In this document: piece by piece, positions 23,307 through 32,182 of the stretch
How positions within the stretch are numbered: the stretch's first letter is position 1
Layout of the letters: each line of letters begins with the position of its first letter
DNA from: Accumulibacter sp003538495
Lineage (GTDB): Bacteria > Pseudomonadota > Gammaproteobacteria > Burkholderiales > Rhodocyclaceae
Length of the DNA stretch: 64,000 nucleotides
Reading direction: 5' to 3'
Assembly: GCF_029255145.1 (NCBI RefSeq)
Contig: NZ_JAPUVQ010000113.1
Span: forward strand, 1-64,000
Notes under the pieces: generated by a model
Database searches by the model: none
What the model saw: only the letters and a program-made list of their open reading frames with translations
Told to the model about the DNA's origin: nothing
Position numbers and translations under genes: made by a program

Positions 23307-24314
23307 TCAAACCCCGTAGTACTCGCGATACCAGGCGACGAAGCGATTGACGCCTTCCTCAAGGGGAGTCGCCGGCGCGAAGCCCAGCCAGTCGTCGAGC
23401 AGGGCGGTGTCGGCGTAGGTCGCCGGCACGTCGCCGTCCTGCATCGGCAACAGGCGCTTTTCGGCGGTTTTGCCGAGGGCTCTTTCGATCGCTCCGATGA
23501 ACTCGAGCAGCGGCACCGGCTGGTGGTTGCCGATGTTGAAGACACGGTAGGGCACGTTGCTGGTCGCCGGGTCGGCTTCGTCCGGCAAGTAGTCGGCGTT
23601 GGCGGTAGCGGTTCGGTCGAGGATCCGCACGACGCCTTCGACGATATCGTCGACGTAGGTGAAATCGCGCTGCATCAGGCCGTGGTTGAAGACGTCAATC
23701 GGCCGCCCTTCGAGAATCGCCTGGGTGAACAGGAAGAGCGCCATGTCCGGCCTGCCCCACGGCCCGTAGACGGTGAAGAAGCGCAGACCGGTGGTCGGCA
23801 GGCCATAGAGGTGGCTGTAGGTGTGCGCCATCAGCTCGTTGGCCTTCTTGGTCGCCGCGTAGAGGCTGACCGGGTGGTCCACGCTATCGTGTTCGGAAAA
23901 CGGCATGCGGGTGTTGCCGCCGTAGACGCTGGAACTGGAAGCATAGACCAGGTGCTGCACCTGCTGGTGACGGCAGCCTTCGAGAATGTTCAGAAAGCCG
24001 ACCAGGTTGCTGTCCACGTAGGCGTGCGGGTTCTGCAAGGAATAGCGCACGCCGGCCTGCGCCGCGAGGTGGATCACCCGGTCGAAGCGCTCGTCGGCGA
24101 ACAGCTTCTCGATCCCCGCGCGGTCGGCGATGTCGAGTTTGACGAAGCTGAAACCGGCCAGCGGCTTGAGTCGCTGCAGCCGGCTTTCCTTGAGCGAGAC
24201 CGCGTAGTAGTCATTCAGATTGTCGAGTCCGACGACCTGGTCGCCGCGCGCCAGAAGCCGCAGCGCAGTGCTAGCGCCGATAAACCCGGCGGCGCCGGTC
24301 ACAAGAACTTTCAT
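23307..24314 (-). CDS. UDP-glucuronate 4-epimerase-like NAD-dependent epimerase
   Basis: The 335-residue extended SDR has the NAD-binding motif TGAAGFIGASTALRLLARG at the N-terminus. The catalytic YAATKKANELMAHTYSHLYG (Y-x3-K) follows, with Ser in YASSSSVYGG. The sequence HLAAQAGVRYSLQNPHAYVD and the RPDMALFLFTQAILEGRPID region are characteristic of UDP-glucuronate 4-epimerases. The adjacent ugd gene makes UDP-glucuronate, so the likely reaction is UDP-GlcA to UDP-GalA, a precursor for capsule or exopolysaccharide. A UDP-glucose 4-epimerase is a less likely alternative. Confidence 0.9.
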   Translation of the reverse strand: MKVLVTGAAGFIGASTALRLLARGDQVVGLDNLNDYYAVSLKESRLQRLKPLAGFSFVKLDIADRAGIEKLFADERFDRVIHLAAQAGVRYSLQNPHAYVDSNLVGFLNILEGCRHQQVQHLVYASSSSVYGGNTRMPFSEHDSVDHPVSLYAATKKANELMAHTYSHLYGLPTTGLRFFTVYGPWGRPDMALFLFTQAILEGRPIDVFNHGLMQRDFTYVDDIVEGVVRILDRTATANADYLPDEADPATSNVPYRVFNIGNHQPVPLLEFIGAIERALGKTAEKRLLPMQDGDVPATYADTALLDDWLGFAPATPLEEGVNRFVAWYREYYGV

Positions 24315-24406
24315 CGGGTCACCCCTGTTAGGCAGGACCGCGATTCTACCCCAGCGCCATGGCGAAATGCCGCGTCACGGCCGCCGCCGGAATTTCGCCG
24401 CAGTCG

Positions 24407-25729
24407 CTACAAGCGCCCGACCGCGAAATATTCGAGCCCCGCCTTGCGCGGAATGGCCGGGTCGTAGAGATTGCGGCCGTCGAAAATCACCGGCGTCTTG
24501 AGCAGCGACCTGATCGCCGCGAAGTCCGGGGCGCGAAACTCCTTCCACTCGGTGACGATCGCCAGCACGTCGGCGCCGCGCAGCGCATCCATCGGCTGGC
24601 TGCAGAATTCGATCCCCGCCTGGCCCGCAAAGATGCGCCGTGCCTCGTGCGTGGCGACCGGGTCGTAGGCGCGAATCGTCGCCCCGCGCGCCAGCAGGTC
24701 GGCGATCAGCACCCGGCTGGGCGCTTCGCGCATGTCGTCGGTATTGGGCTTGAACGCCAGCCCCCACAGGGCGACGGTCTTGCCCGACAGGTCGTCGCCC
24801 AGGCGCTTGACGATCTTTTTCGTGAGCACACCCTTTTGGGCGTCGTTGGCGTCTTCGACGGCCTGCAGCACCTTGAAGTCGTAGCCGCTTGCGTGCGCGG
24901 TACGAATCAGCGCCTGCACGTCTTTCGGAAAACACGAACCGCCGTAACCGACACCGGGGTAGAGGAAGTCGAATCCGATCCTTGGGTCCGACCCAATACC
25001 CTTGCGCACCAGTTCGACATCGGCCCCGAGCAGCTCGCTGAGATTGGCCAGCTCGTTCATGAAGCTGATCCGCGTCGCCAGCATCGCGTTGGCCGCGTAC
25101 TTGGTCAGCTCGGCGCTGCGCACGTCCATCACCAGCAGCCGCTCGTGGTTGCGCTGGAAGGGCGCGTAGAGCTCGCGCATGATGTCTATGGCGCGCTGAT
25201 CGCTCGCGCCAACGACGATCCGGTCGGGCTTGGTGAAGTCCTCCAGAGCCGCCCCCTCCTTCAGGAATTCGGGGTTGGAGACGACGCTGTAGTCGATCCG
25301 CTGCTGGCGGCGCGCGAGTTCTTCGGCTATCGCCGCCTGTACCTTGTCGGCGGTGCCCACCGGCACCGTCGACTTGTCAACCACCACCTTGTACTCGCGC
25401 ATGTATCTGCCGACGCTGCGCGCAGCGGCCAGGACGTACTGCAGGTCAGCCGATCCATCCTCATCCGGTGGCGTGCCGACAGCGATGAACTGCAGCACGC
25501 CGTGCGCAACGGCTTCCTCGATGTCGGTGGTAAAGCGCAGGCGGCCGGCATCGGCATTACGTCTGACCATCGCCTCGAGGCCAGGCTCGAAGATCGGGAT
25601 GCCACCGGCGTGCAGAATGCGGATCTTCTCGGCGTCGAGGTCGAGACAGAGCACGTCGTTGCCGACGTCGGCCAGACAGGTTCCGGAAACAAGACCGACG
25701 TAGCCGGTGCCGATGACAGTAATTTTCAT
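24407..25729 (-). CDS. ugd: UDP-glucose 6-dehydrogenase
   Basis: The 440-residue enzyme oxidises UDP-glucose to UDP-glucuronate with two NAD+. It begins MKITVIGTGYVGLVSGTCLA (Rossmann fold). It carries the active-site cysteine in YPGVGYGGSCFPKDVQALIR near residue 260 and the middle-domain ELTKYAANAMLATRISFMNE. The start at 25729 has GGAGA upstream; the longer frame to 25897 has no counterpart in the family. It is followed by the epimerase after 92 bases, consistent with a two-gene UDP-hexuronate operon fed by galU. Confidence 0.95.
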   Translation of the reverse strand: MKITVIGTGYVGLVSGTCLADVGNDVLCLDLDAEKIRILHAGGIPIFEPGLEAMVRRNADAGRLRFTTDIEEAVAHGVLQFIAVGTPPDEDGSADLQYVLAAARSVGRYMREYKVVVDKSTVPVGTADKVQAAIAEELARRQQRIDYSVVSNPEFLKEGAALEDFTKPDRIVVGASDQRAIDIMRELYAPFQRNHERLLVMDVRSAELTKYAANAMLATRISFMNELANLSELLGADVELVRKGIGSDPRIGFDFLYPGVGYGGSCFPKDVQALIRTAHASGYDFKVLQAVEDANDAQKGVLTKKIVKRLGDDLSGKTVALWGLAFKPNTDDMREAPSRVLIADLLARGATIRAYDPVATHEARRIFAGQAGIEFCSQPMDALRGADVLAIVTEWKEFRAPDFAAIRSLLKTPVIFDGRNLYDPAIPRKAGLEYFAVGRL

Positions 25730-26021
25730 TTGCAACGATCTCCAGAAGCACGGCAGGAAAAGGCCAGAGGCGGGCCCGGAAGTATCGCCGGCCCTCCATA
25801 CCACAGTCAATCGAAAAACCCTTCTGGGCGATGGAGCCGGATCGGAAACCGCACGGGGCAAGCGTCTTCCGATGGCGGCTGCCGCCGCCAGCACCATTTT
25901 GTCGCACGCCGCACCAGATTTCGCACCTGTGATCCGGGAGATGCCCCGAAATTGTGCGCCGCATCATTTCAACCACCATTCACGCCGCAAAAAGACATTG
26001 CAAATCATAGCCAATGGATTC

Positions 26022-26037
26022 TGGCACGCCGATTGCT
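26022..26037 (+). promoter_or_regulatory. Sigma-54 promoter upstream of nirB
   Basis: TGGCACG-CCGA-TTGCT matches the RpoN consensus (TGGCAC-N5-TTGC), and the GG and GC dinucleotides are exactly 12 bases apart. The predicted start point is near 26048, about 30 bases before the nirB ATG. Sigma-54 promoters need an enhancer-bound activator; NtrC or a nitrate-responsive relative is expected from the function of the operon, but no convincing binding site was found in the upstream 290 bases, which hold nothing else recognisable. Confidence 0.8.
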
Positions 26038-26077
26038 TCAGTGCCTCCATCAAAATGCATTGAATGGAGTCGCGAAG

Positions 26078-28507
26078 ATGAGCAAGAAGAAACTGGTGAT
26101 GGTCGGCAACGGCATGGCGGGCGTCCGTACGCTAGAGGAATTGCTGAAGATCGCCCCCGATCAGTACCAGATCACCGTTTTCGGGGCCGAACCGCACCCG
26201 AACTACAACCGCATCCTGCTCTCGCCGGTGCTCGCCGGCGAGATGACGATCCAGGACATCATCCTCAACGACCACCAGTGGTACGCCGACCACGGGATCA
26301 CGCTGCACCTCGGCAAGAAGGTCAACCGGATCGACCGCGTGCAGCGGCGGGTGATCGCCGAGGACGGCACCGAAGAGGCGTATGACCGCCTGCTGCTGGC
26401 GACCGGCTCGAACCCCTTCATGCTGCCGGTCCCCGGCAACGATCTGCCGGGGGTGATCTCGTACCGTGACATTGCCGATACCGACACCATGATCGACGCC
26501 GCCCGCCGCTACCGGCACGCGGTGGTGATCGGCGGCGGCCTGCTCGGTCTCGAAGCGGCCAACGGCCTGAAGCTGCGCGGCATGGACGTGACCGTCGTGC
26601 ATCTCGCCGACTGGCTGCTCGAACGCCAGCTCGACCAGACCGCCGGCCGGATGCTGCAGAAATCACTCGAAGAGCGCGGCCTCAAGTTCCTGCTCGGCAA
26701 ACAGACCGAGATGCTGGTCGCCGGCGAGAGCGGCCGGGTCGCCGCCGTCCGCCTGAAGGACGGCCTGCAGTTGCCGGCCGACCTGGTGGTGATGGCGATC
26801 GGCATCCGCCCCAACATCGCCCTCGCCGAGTCGGCGGGGATCTACTGCAACCGCGGCATCGTGGTCAACGACACCATGCAGACCTACGATCCGAAGGTCT
26901 ATGCCGTCGGCGAGTGCGTCGCCCACCGCGGCATCGCCTACGGTCTGGTCGCGCCGCTGTTCGAGCAGGGCAAGGTCGCCGCCAACCATCTCGGCAACTA
27001 CGGCATCGGCCGCTATACCGGTTCGGTGACCTCGACCAAGCTCAAGGTCACCGGCATCGACCTGTTCTCGGCCGGCGACTTTTTCGGCGGCAGGGATACC
27101 GAGGAGATCATCCTCAACGATGCCGCCGGCGGCGTGTACAAGAAGCTGGTGATCCAGGACAACAAGCTGGTCGGCGGCGTGCTCTACGGCGACACCGCCG
27201 ATGGCCCCTGGTATTACCAGCTGCTGCGCGACGGTCAGGACATCCACGAGATTCGCGATCACCTGCTGTTCGGTCAGTCGCACGTCGGCGACGTCGGTCA
27301 CCAGGGCCACAGCAAGGCGGCGGCGATGGCCGACAGCGCCGAAGTCTGCGGCTGCAACGGCGTCAGCAAGGGCACCATCGTCAAGGCGATCAAGGAAAAC
27401 GGCCTGTTCACACTCGACGACATCAAGAAGCACACCAAGGCGTCGTCGTCCTGCGGCTCTTGTGCCGGCCTCTGCGAACAGATTCTTTCGGCGACCATCG
27501 GCGGCGCTTACACACCGGCGGCGTCGAATCGCAAGCCGGTCTGCGGCTGCACCGATTTCTCGCACCAGGAAGTGCGCGACGCGATTCGCCAGCAGCCGCT
27601 GCTGAGCATCGGCGAAACGATGCGCTTCCTTGAGTGGACGACGCCGGATGGCTGCGACAAGTGCCGTCCGGCGCTCAATTACTATCTGATCTCGACCTGG
27701 CCGAAACAGGCGAAGGACGACCCGCGCTCGCGGCTGATCAACGAGCGCGCGCACGCCAACATCCAGAAGGACGGCACCTACTCGGTGGTGCCGCGGATGT
27801 GGGGCGGACTGACCACCGCGTCCGAGCTGCGACGGATCGCCGACGTCGCCGAAAAGTACCAGGTGCCGACGATCAAGGTGACCGGCGGCCAGCGCATCGA
27901 CCTGCTCGGGATCAGAAAGGAAGACCTGATCGGCGTCTGGAAGGACCTCGACATGCCCTCTGGCCACGCCTACGGCAAGTCGATCCGCACCGTCAAGACC
28001 TGTGTCGGCCGCGAACACTGCCGCTTCGGTACGCAGTTGGCGATGGACATGGGCGTCAAGCTCGAAAAGATGCTCTTCGACATGTACTCGCCGCACAAGG
28101 TCAAGCTGGCCGTTTCGGGTTGCCCGCGCAACTGCGCCGAGGCCGGCATCAAGGATGTCGGTGTGATCGGTGTCGATTCGGGCTACGAGCTGTACGTCGG
28201 TGGCAACGGTGGCATCAAGACCGAGGTCGCGCAGTTCTTCGTCAAGGTCGGCAGCGACGAAGAGGTGATGGAGTACGCCGGCGCTTTCCTGCAGCTTTAC
28301 CGCGAGGAAGGCTTCTACCTCGAGCGCACCTGCCACTACCTCGAACGCGTCGGCCTCGAACACGCCAAGAACCGCGTCGTCGAGGACGCCGACAACCGCA
28401 AGGCGCTGCACGGACGTCTGCTGGCCGAGTTGCAGGACGCCAGGGATCCCTGGGCCGAGCGCATCGCCGGCGTCGAGAAGAACGAATACGAAGTGCTTTC
28501 GGTATAG
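26078..28507 (+). CDS. nirB: Assimilatory nitrite reductase (NADH), large subunit
   Basis: The 809-residue siroheme protein reduces nitrite to ammonium in the cytosol. In order it has an FAD domain (KKLVMVGNGMAGVRTLEELL), an NAD domain (VVIGGGLLGLEAANGLKLRG), and a BFD-like [2Fe-2S] segment with Cys pairs near 423 and 458. The C-terminal siroheme/4Fe-4S domain has CVGREHCRFG near 641 and SGCPRNCAEAG near 680. The ATG at 26078 is preceded by GGAG. The open frame extends much further upstream but without family homology. nirD follows after 17 bases. The close sigma-54 promoter indicates regulation by nitrogen supply. Confidence 0.95.
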   Translation: MSKKKLVMVGNGMAGVRTLEELLKIAPDQYQITVFGAEPHPNYNRILLSPVLAGEMTIQDIILNDHQWYADHGITLHLGKKVNRIDRVQRRVIAEDGTEEAYDRLLLATGSNPFMLPVPGNDLPGVISYRDIADTDTMIDAARRYRHAVVIGGGLLGLEAANGLKLRGMDVTVVHLADWLLERQLDQTAGRMLQKSLEERGLKFLLGKQTEMLVAGESGRVAAVRLKDGLQLPADLVVMAIGIRPNIALAESAGIYCNRGIVVNDTMQTYDPKVYAVGECVAHRGIAYGLVAPLFEQGKVAANHLGNYGIGRYTGSVTSTKLKVTGIDLFSAGDFFGGRDTEEIILNDAAGGVYKKLVIQDNKLVGGVLYGDTADGPWYYQLLRDGQDIHEIRDHLLFGQSHVGDVGHQGHSKAAAMADSAEVCGCNGVSKGTIVKAIKENGLFTLDDIKKHTKASSSCGSCAGLCEQILSATIGGAYTPAASNRKPVCGCTDFSHQEVRDAIRQQPLLSIGETMRFLEWTTPDGCDKCRPALNYYLISTWPKQAKDDPRSRLINERAHANIQKDGTYSVVPRMWGGLTTASELRRIADVAEKYQVPTIKVTGGQRIDLLGIRKEDLIGVWKDLDMPSGHAYGKSIRTVKTCVGREHCRFGTQLAMDMGVKLEKMLFDMYSPHKVKLAVSGCPRNCAEAGIKDVGVIGVDSGYELYVGGNGGIKTEVAQFFVKVGSDEEVMEYAGAFLQLYREEGFYLERTCHYLERVGLEHAKNRVVEDADNRKALHGRLLAELQDARDPWAERIAGVEKNEYEVLSV

Positions 28508-28524
28508 CGGACTGGAGAACAGAA

Positions 28525-28833
28525 ATGGCTGAATGGAAATCGATCTGCAGGATCGACGACATCCCGAAACTGGGAAGTCGCGTGGTCAGGTCAACGAGTG
28601 GCGACATCGCGGTCTTCCGTACCTCGAGCAACGAGGTCTTTGCCCTGCGCGACCGCTGCCCGCACAAGGGCGGTCCGCTGTCGCAGGGAATGGTCCATGG
28701 CAACCAGGTGACCTGCCCTCTGCACGGCTGGAAGCTGCACCTGGACTCCGGCGAGGCAGTCGCCCCCGACCAGGGCTGCTCGCGCCGCTACCCGATCCGC
28801 GTCGAAAGTGGCACGGTTTTTCTTGAAATCTGA
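28525..28833 (+). CDS. nirD: Assimilatory nitrite reductase, small subunit (Rieske type)
   Basis: This 102-residue Rieske-like protein forms the partner subunit of NirB. It keeps both cluster-binding motifs, CPHKGGPLSQG (C-x-H) and CPLHGWKLHL (C-x2-H), so it probably carries a real [2Fe-2S] cluster. The enterobacterial NirD protein, by contrast, lacks these ligands. The ATG at 28525 has GGAGA upstream. It sits 17 bases after nirB and 29 before narK, in one operon. Confidence 0.93.
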   Translation: MAEWKSICRIDDIPKLGSRVVRSTSGDIAVFRTSSNEVFALRDRCPHKGGPLSQGMVHGNQVTCPLHGWKLHLDSGEAVAPDQGCSRRYPIRVESGTVFLEI

Positions 28834-28862
28834 GCTCTCAATCTAACCAACGGACCACGACA

Positions 28863-30074
28863 ATGGACAACTCGTTCTGGAAGGCCGGCCACCGGCCGAC
28901 ACTCATCGCTTCGTTTCTCTACTTCGACCTGGCGTTCATGGTCTGGGTGATGCTCGGCCCGCTCGGCGTCCAGATCGCCAGCGATCTCGGCCTGACGCAC
29001 GCCCAGAAGGGAATGATGGTCGCCACGCCGGTGCTTGCCGGGGCGCTGCTGCGAATCGTCATGGGACTGATGGTCGACCACCTGAAGCCGAAAATGACCG
29101 GCGCCATCGGCCAGGTGGTGGTGATGGTCTCGCTGTTCTTCGCCTGGTACCTGGGCGTGCACAGCTACCAGCAGACGCTGATTCTGGGCGTCTTTCTCGG
29201 CGTTGCCGGCGCCTCCTTCGCGGTCGCGCTGCCACTCGCCTCGCGCTGGTATCCACCCGAACACCAGGGAACGGCGCTGGGCATCGCCGGCGCCGGCAAC
29301 TCGGGCACCGCGCTGGCGGCGCTGATCGCGCCGAGCCTGGCGATCGCCTACGGCTGGACCAACGTCTTCGGGCTGGCGCTGCTGCCGCTGCTGCTGGTCT
29401 TCATCTACTACATGATCGCCGCCAAGGACTCGCCCGAATGCCCGCCGCCGAAGTCGCTCGCCGAGTACCTGAAAGTGCTCAAGGACGCCGACGCGTGGTG
29501 GTTCATGTTCTTCTACTCGGTGACCTTCGGCGGTTTCGTCGGCCTGGCCTCGTCGCTGACCATCTACTTCAACATCCAGTACGGGCTCGACGCCAAAACC
29601 GCCGGTTTCTTTACCGCCGCCTGCGTCTTCGCCGGTTCGCTGGTACGGCCGATCGGCGGCAACGTCGCCGACCGCATCGGCGGCATCAAGAGCCTGTCGG
29701 TGATGTACGTCTTCGCCGCGATCTTCCTGGGCATCGTCAGCGTCGGCCTGCCCGAGGCGTGGATGGCACTGCTCGCCTTTGTCGGTGCGATGCTGGCGCT
29801 GGGCATGGGTAACGGCGCGGTGTTCCAGTTGGTGCCGCAGCGCTTCCGCAAGGAAATCGGCGTCATGACCGGACTGGTCGGCATGGCTGGCGGCGTCGGC
29901 GGCTTCTACCTGGCGTCGTCGCTGGGCTACGCCAAGCAGCTCACCGGCAGCTACCAGGTCGGCTTCCTGATCTTCGCCGCGCTGGCATTGCTGGCGCTGG
30001 CCGGACTGAGCGCGGTCAAGAACCGCTGGCGCACCACCTGGGGTGCGGCGCACCTCACCGCCGCCAAGATCTGA
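28863..30074 (+). CDS. narK: Nitrate/nitrite transporter, NarK/NasA type
   Basis: The 403-residue major facilitator protein of the nitrate/nitrite porter family has twelve predicted helices. The family signatures are SLADFLYFD-like SFLYFDLAFMVWVMLGPLG at the N-terminus, GIAGAGNSGTALAALIAPSL in helix five and GMGNGAVFQLVPQRF in helix eleven. It imports nitrate or nitrite for the NirBD enzyme encoded upstream. The single-domain length and operon position fit an assimilatory role more than the fused NarK1-NarK2 respiratory type. A strong hairpin follows the gene. Confidence 0.92.
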   Translation: MDNSFWKAGHRPTLIASFLYFDLAFMVWVMLGPLGVQIASDLGLTHAQKGMMVATPVLAGALLRIVMGLMVDHLKPKMTGAIGQVVVMVSLFFAWYLGVHSYQQTLILGVFLGVAGASFAVALPLASRWYPPEHQGTALGIAGAGNSGTALAALIAPSLAIAYGWTNVFGLALLPLLLVFIYYMIAAKDSPECPPPKSLAEYLKVLKDADAWWFMFFYSVTFGGFVGLASSLTIYFNIQYGLDAKTAGFFTAACVFAGSLVRPIGGNVADRIGGIKSLSVMYVFAAIFLGIVSVGLPEAWMALLAFVGAMLALGMGNGAVFQLVPQRFRKEIGVMTGLVGMAGGVGGFYLASSLGYAKQLTGSYQVGFLIFAALALLALAGLSAVKNRWRTTWGAAHLTAAKI

Positions 30075-30107
30075 TCCGGCGAATCCTTTCAACAGCCGGG
30101 GGCGGCA

Positions 30108-30133
30108 GGGTACATTGCGTACCTTCCGCCCCC
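30108..30133 (+). terminator. Hairpin between narK and the PP2C-kinase gene
   Basis: GGGGGCGG (30108-30115) pairs with CCGCCCCC (30126-30133). An inner GGGTAC/GTACC pairing extends the stem, and TTCTCGTTT follows. It may end or attenuate the nirBD-narK transcript before the kinase gene at 30159. Confidence 0.6.
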
Positions 30134-30158
30134 TTCTCGTTTACGGAGCAGCGTCTGC

Positions 30159-31841
30159 ATGCCGCTAAAGGTTGACATCGGCCATTCCTCGCTGACCGGT
30201 CCGCGCCAGCGCAACGAGGATTTCTGCGGCATGGTCACCCCACACGGGGCCGAACTCGAAAACAAGGGGCTGATCGCCGCCCTTGCCGACGGCGTCGGCG
30301 GCCATCAGGGCGGGCGCGAAGCGGCCGAATACACCGTCCGCGGCCTGCTCTCCGACTACTACGCGACACCCGATACCTGGAGCGTGCCACACGCGCTGGA
30401 AAAGGTCGTCGTGCCGCTCAACCGCTGGGTGATGGCCGAAGCCGGCCGGCAACCGGAGCTCACCGGCATGGCCACAACGCTGACCATGCTGGTCCTGCGT
30501 GGCCGCCGCTACGTCAGCGGCCACGTCGGCGATTCGCGGCTCTACCTGTTGCGCGATGGCGGCTGCACGCAACTGACCGTCGACCACCTCTGGGAACACC
30601 CGGAGCTGAAGAACGTGCTGTCGCGCGCGGTCGGCCTCGACCGTCATTTCCGGATCGACTTCGCCGACGGCGAACTGAAAGAGGGCGACTGTTTCCTGCT
30701 CTGTTCCGACGGCGTTTGGGGCGTCCTCGGCGATGCGCGCATCCGCGCGACGTTGCTTGCCCATCCCGACGCGCAGCAGGCCGCTGCGTCGCTGACCAGC
30801 CTGGCGCTCGCCGCCGGCGGCCAGGACAACGCCAGCGCCGTCGTCGCGCGAATCGACGAGCTGCCCCCCGAGAACCTTCGCGACTCGCTCGAGGGCACCG
30901 CGCGCCTGCCGCTGCCGCCGCTGTTCAAACCGGGCCAGGAAATTGACGGGCTACTGATCGACGAAGTGCTGCACGACTCACGCGCGACGCTGCTCTACCG
31001 CGTCACCGACCAGGCGTCTGGCCAGCAGCTGGTGCTCAAGACGCTGCGCCCGGAGTTGGCCGACGACCCCGACGAGATCCGCGCGCTGATCATGGAGGAG
31101 TGGCGAGGACGACGCATCTCCTCGCCATTCTTCGCGCAACTGCTGCCAGCCGATCGACGCAGCTGCCTGTACTACCTGCAGACCTGGCACGAGGGCGCAA
31201 CGCTGCAGCGGATGCTCGACGCCGACCTCCATTTCACCGTCGCCGATGCCGTTCAGCACGGCATCCGGCTGATCAAGGGGCTGTCGGCGCTGCACCGGCT
31301 CGACGTCGCGCACCGCGATATCAAACCCGACAACATCCACATCGGCCGCGACGGCCGCCTGCGCATTCTCGACCTCGGCGTCGCGATCAGCCTGTCGGAA
31401 GACGACCCCGCCGCCGGCAGCCCGGGCACCCCCAGCTACATGGCACCGGAGCTGTTCGCCGGCGAGCAGGCCGGCCCGCCGCACGACCTTTATGCCGCCG
31501 GCGTCACGCTGTACCACCTGCTGACGCGCAAATACCCCTACGGCGAGATCGAGCCCTTCCAGCACCCCAGATTTGGCGAACCGATCGCGCCGACGCGTTA
31601 CCGGCCAGACATCCCCGGCTGGCTGGAGAATGCACTGCTCAAGGCGGTCGCCAAAGACCCGGCGCAGCGCTTCGAAACCGCCGAGGAATTTCTGCTGGCA
31701 CTGGAACGTGGCGCCAACCGCCCGGTCGGCCGACCACCGGTCACGCCACTGGCGATGCGCAACCCGCTGCTCACCTGGCGGGTCATCGCCGGCGTTTCGC
31801 TGCTGTTGAATCTGGTGCTGCTGATGCTCTTGAACCGCTGA
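30159..31841 (+). CDS. Bifunctional PP2C phosphatase / Ser-Thr protein kinase
   Basis: The 560-residue protein has an N-terminal PP2C phosphatase (residues 1-235) with RQRNEDFCG, LADGVGGHQGG, GHVGDSRLYLLR and AGGQDNASAVVA. A Hanks-type kinase (about 265-530) follows with the likely ATP Lys in LVLKTLRPEL, HRDIKPDNIHI, DLGVA in place of DFG, and SYMAPELFAGEQ. A C-terminal transmembrane helix (VIAGVSLLLNLVLLMLL) anchors it in the membrane. A protein of this unusual fused type is known in the nitrite/nitrate assimilation loci of Pseudomonas and related proteobacteria, and its position after narK fits that. The target of the signalling is not evident. Confidence 0.93.
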   Translation: MPLKVDIGHSSLTGPRQRNEDFCGMVTPHGAELENKGLIAALADGVGGHQGGREAAEYTVRGLLSDYYATPDTWSVPHALEKVVVPLNRWVMAEAGRQPELTGMATTLTMLVLRGRRYVSGHVGDSRLYLLRDGGCTQLTVDHLWEHPELKNVLSRAVGLDRHFRIDFADGELKEGDCFLLCSDGVWGVLGDARIRATLLAHPDAQQAAASLTSLALAAGGQDNASAVVARIDELPPENLRDSLEGTARLPLPPLFKPGQEIDGLLIDEVLHDSRATLLYRVTDQASGQQLVLKTLRPELADDPDEIRALIMEEWRGRRISSPFFAQLLPADRRSCLYYLQTWHEGATLQRMLDADLHFTVADAVQHGIRLIKGLSALHRLDVAHRDIKPDNIHIGRDGRLRILDLGVAISLSEDDPAAGSPGTPSYMAPELFAGEQAGPPHDLYAAGVTLYHLLTRKYPYGEIEPFQHPRFGEPIAPTRYRPDIPGWLENALLKAVAKDPAQRFETAEEFLLALERGANRPVGRPPVTPLAMRNPLLTWRVIAGVSLLLNLVLLMLLNR

Positions 31842-31953
31842 GTCGGCGGATATTTCCGAAACCGTACCCCGGCACCGCCGCAAAAGTCACCGGGATTCGA
31901 CCGGCCACCCCTCCACGCTGCACATGAAAGAGTGTTGGCCGATTACGTCCGTG

Positions 31954-32098
31954 TTATTTCAGGCTGGCCTTTACCCAATCATCCAATTTCTTCTGGTGGC
32001 TTTGTTGGAGATTGGTGGCCATCAAATTGAGCATTTCCGTGTAGGCGCCACTGAAGAGGCTGGTCCAGAGTCCGGGCCGCCGTGGCCGTCTGACCCAT
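31954..32098 (-). pseudogene. Possible frameshifted short gene (phasin-like sequence)
   Basis: On the minus strand a strong ribosome-binding site (GGAGGTGA) precedes an ATG at 32098 that opens MGQTATAART. The next frame continues LWTSLFSGAYTEMLNLMATN, then LQQSHQKKLDDWVKASLK, and stops at 31954. The interval is 145 bases, so exactly one base extra or missing separates start and stop. The second part resembles the amphipathic helices of phasin-like granule proteins but is too short to assign. It could be a decayed gene or a sequencing error. The rest of 31842-32182 holds nothing else recognisable. Confidence 0.35.
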
Positions 32099-32182
32099 GT
32101 GCGTCACCTCCTGCTGCACAGCCTATCGGGACGACCGTCACCAGGCGATCGAGTCCTCTCTTTGCAAGCCGCGGCAGGAGCC

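Noticed and set aside
24359..26077. Upstream extension of the nirB frame as part of the protein
   Set aside because: The frame is open but overlaps ugd on the other strand, and NirB homologs begin at MSKKKLVM; the sigma-54 promoter and ribosome-binding site lie directly before 26078.
26663..28411. 582-codon minus-strand frame opposite nirB
   Set aside because: It is antisense to well-recognised siroheme and FAD motifs of NirB, and its composition (Val/Asp/Ala-rich) is that of a shadow frame.
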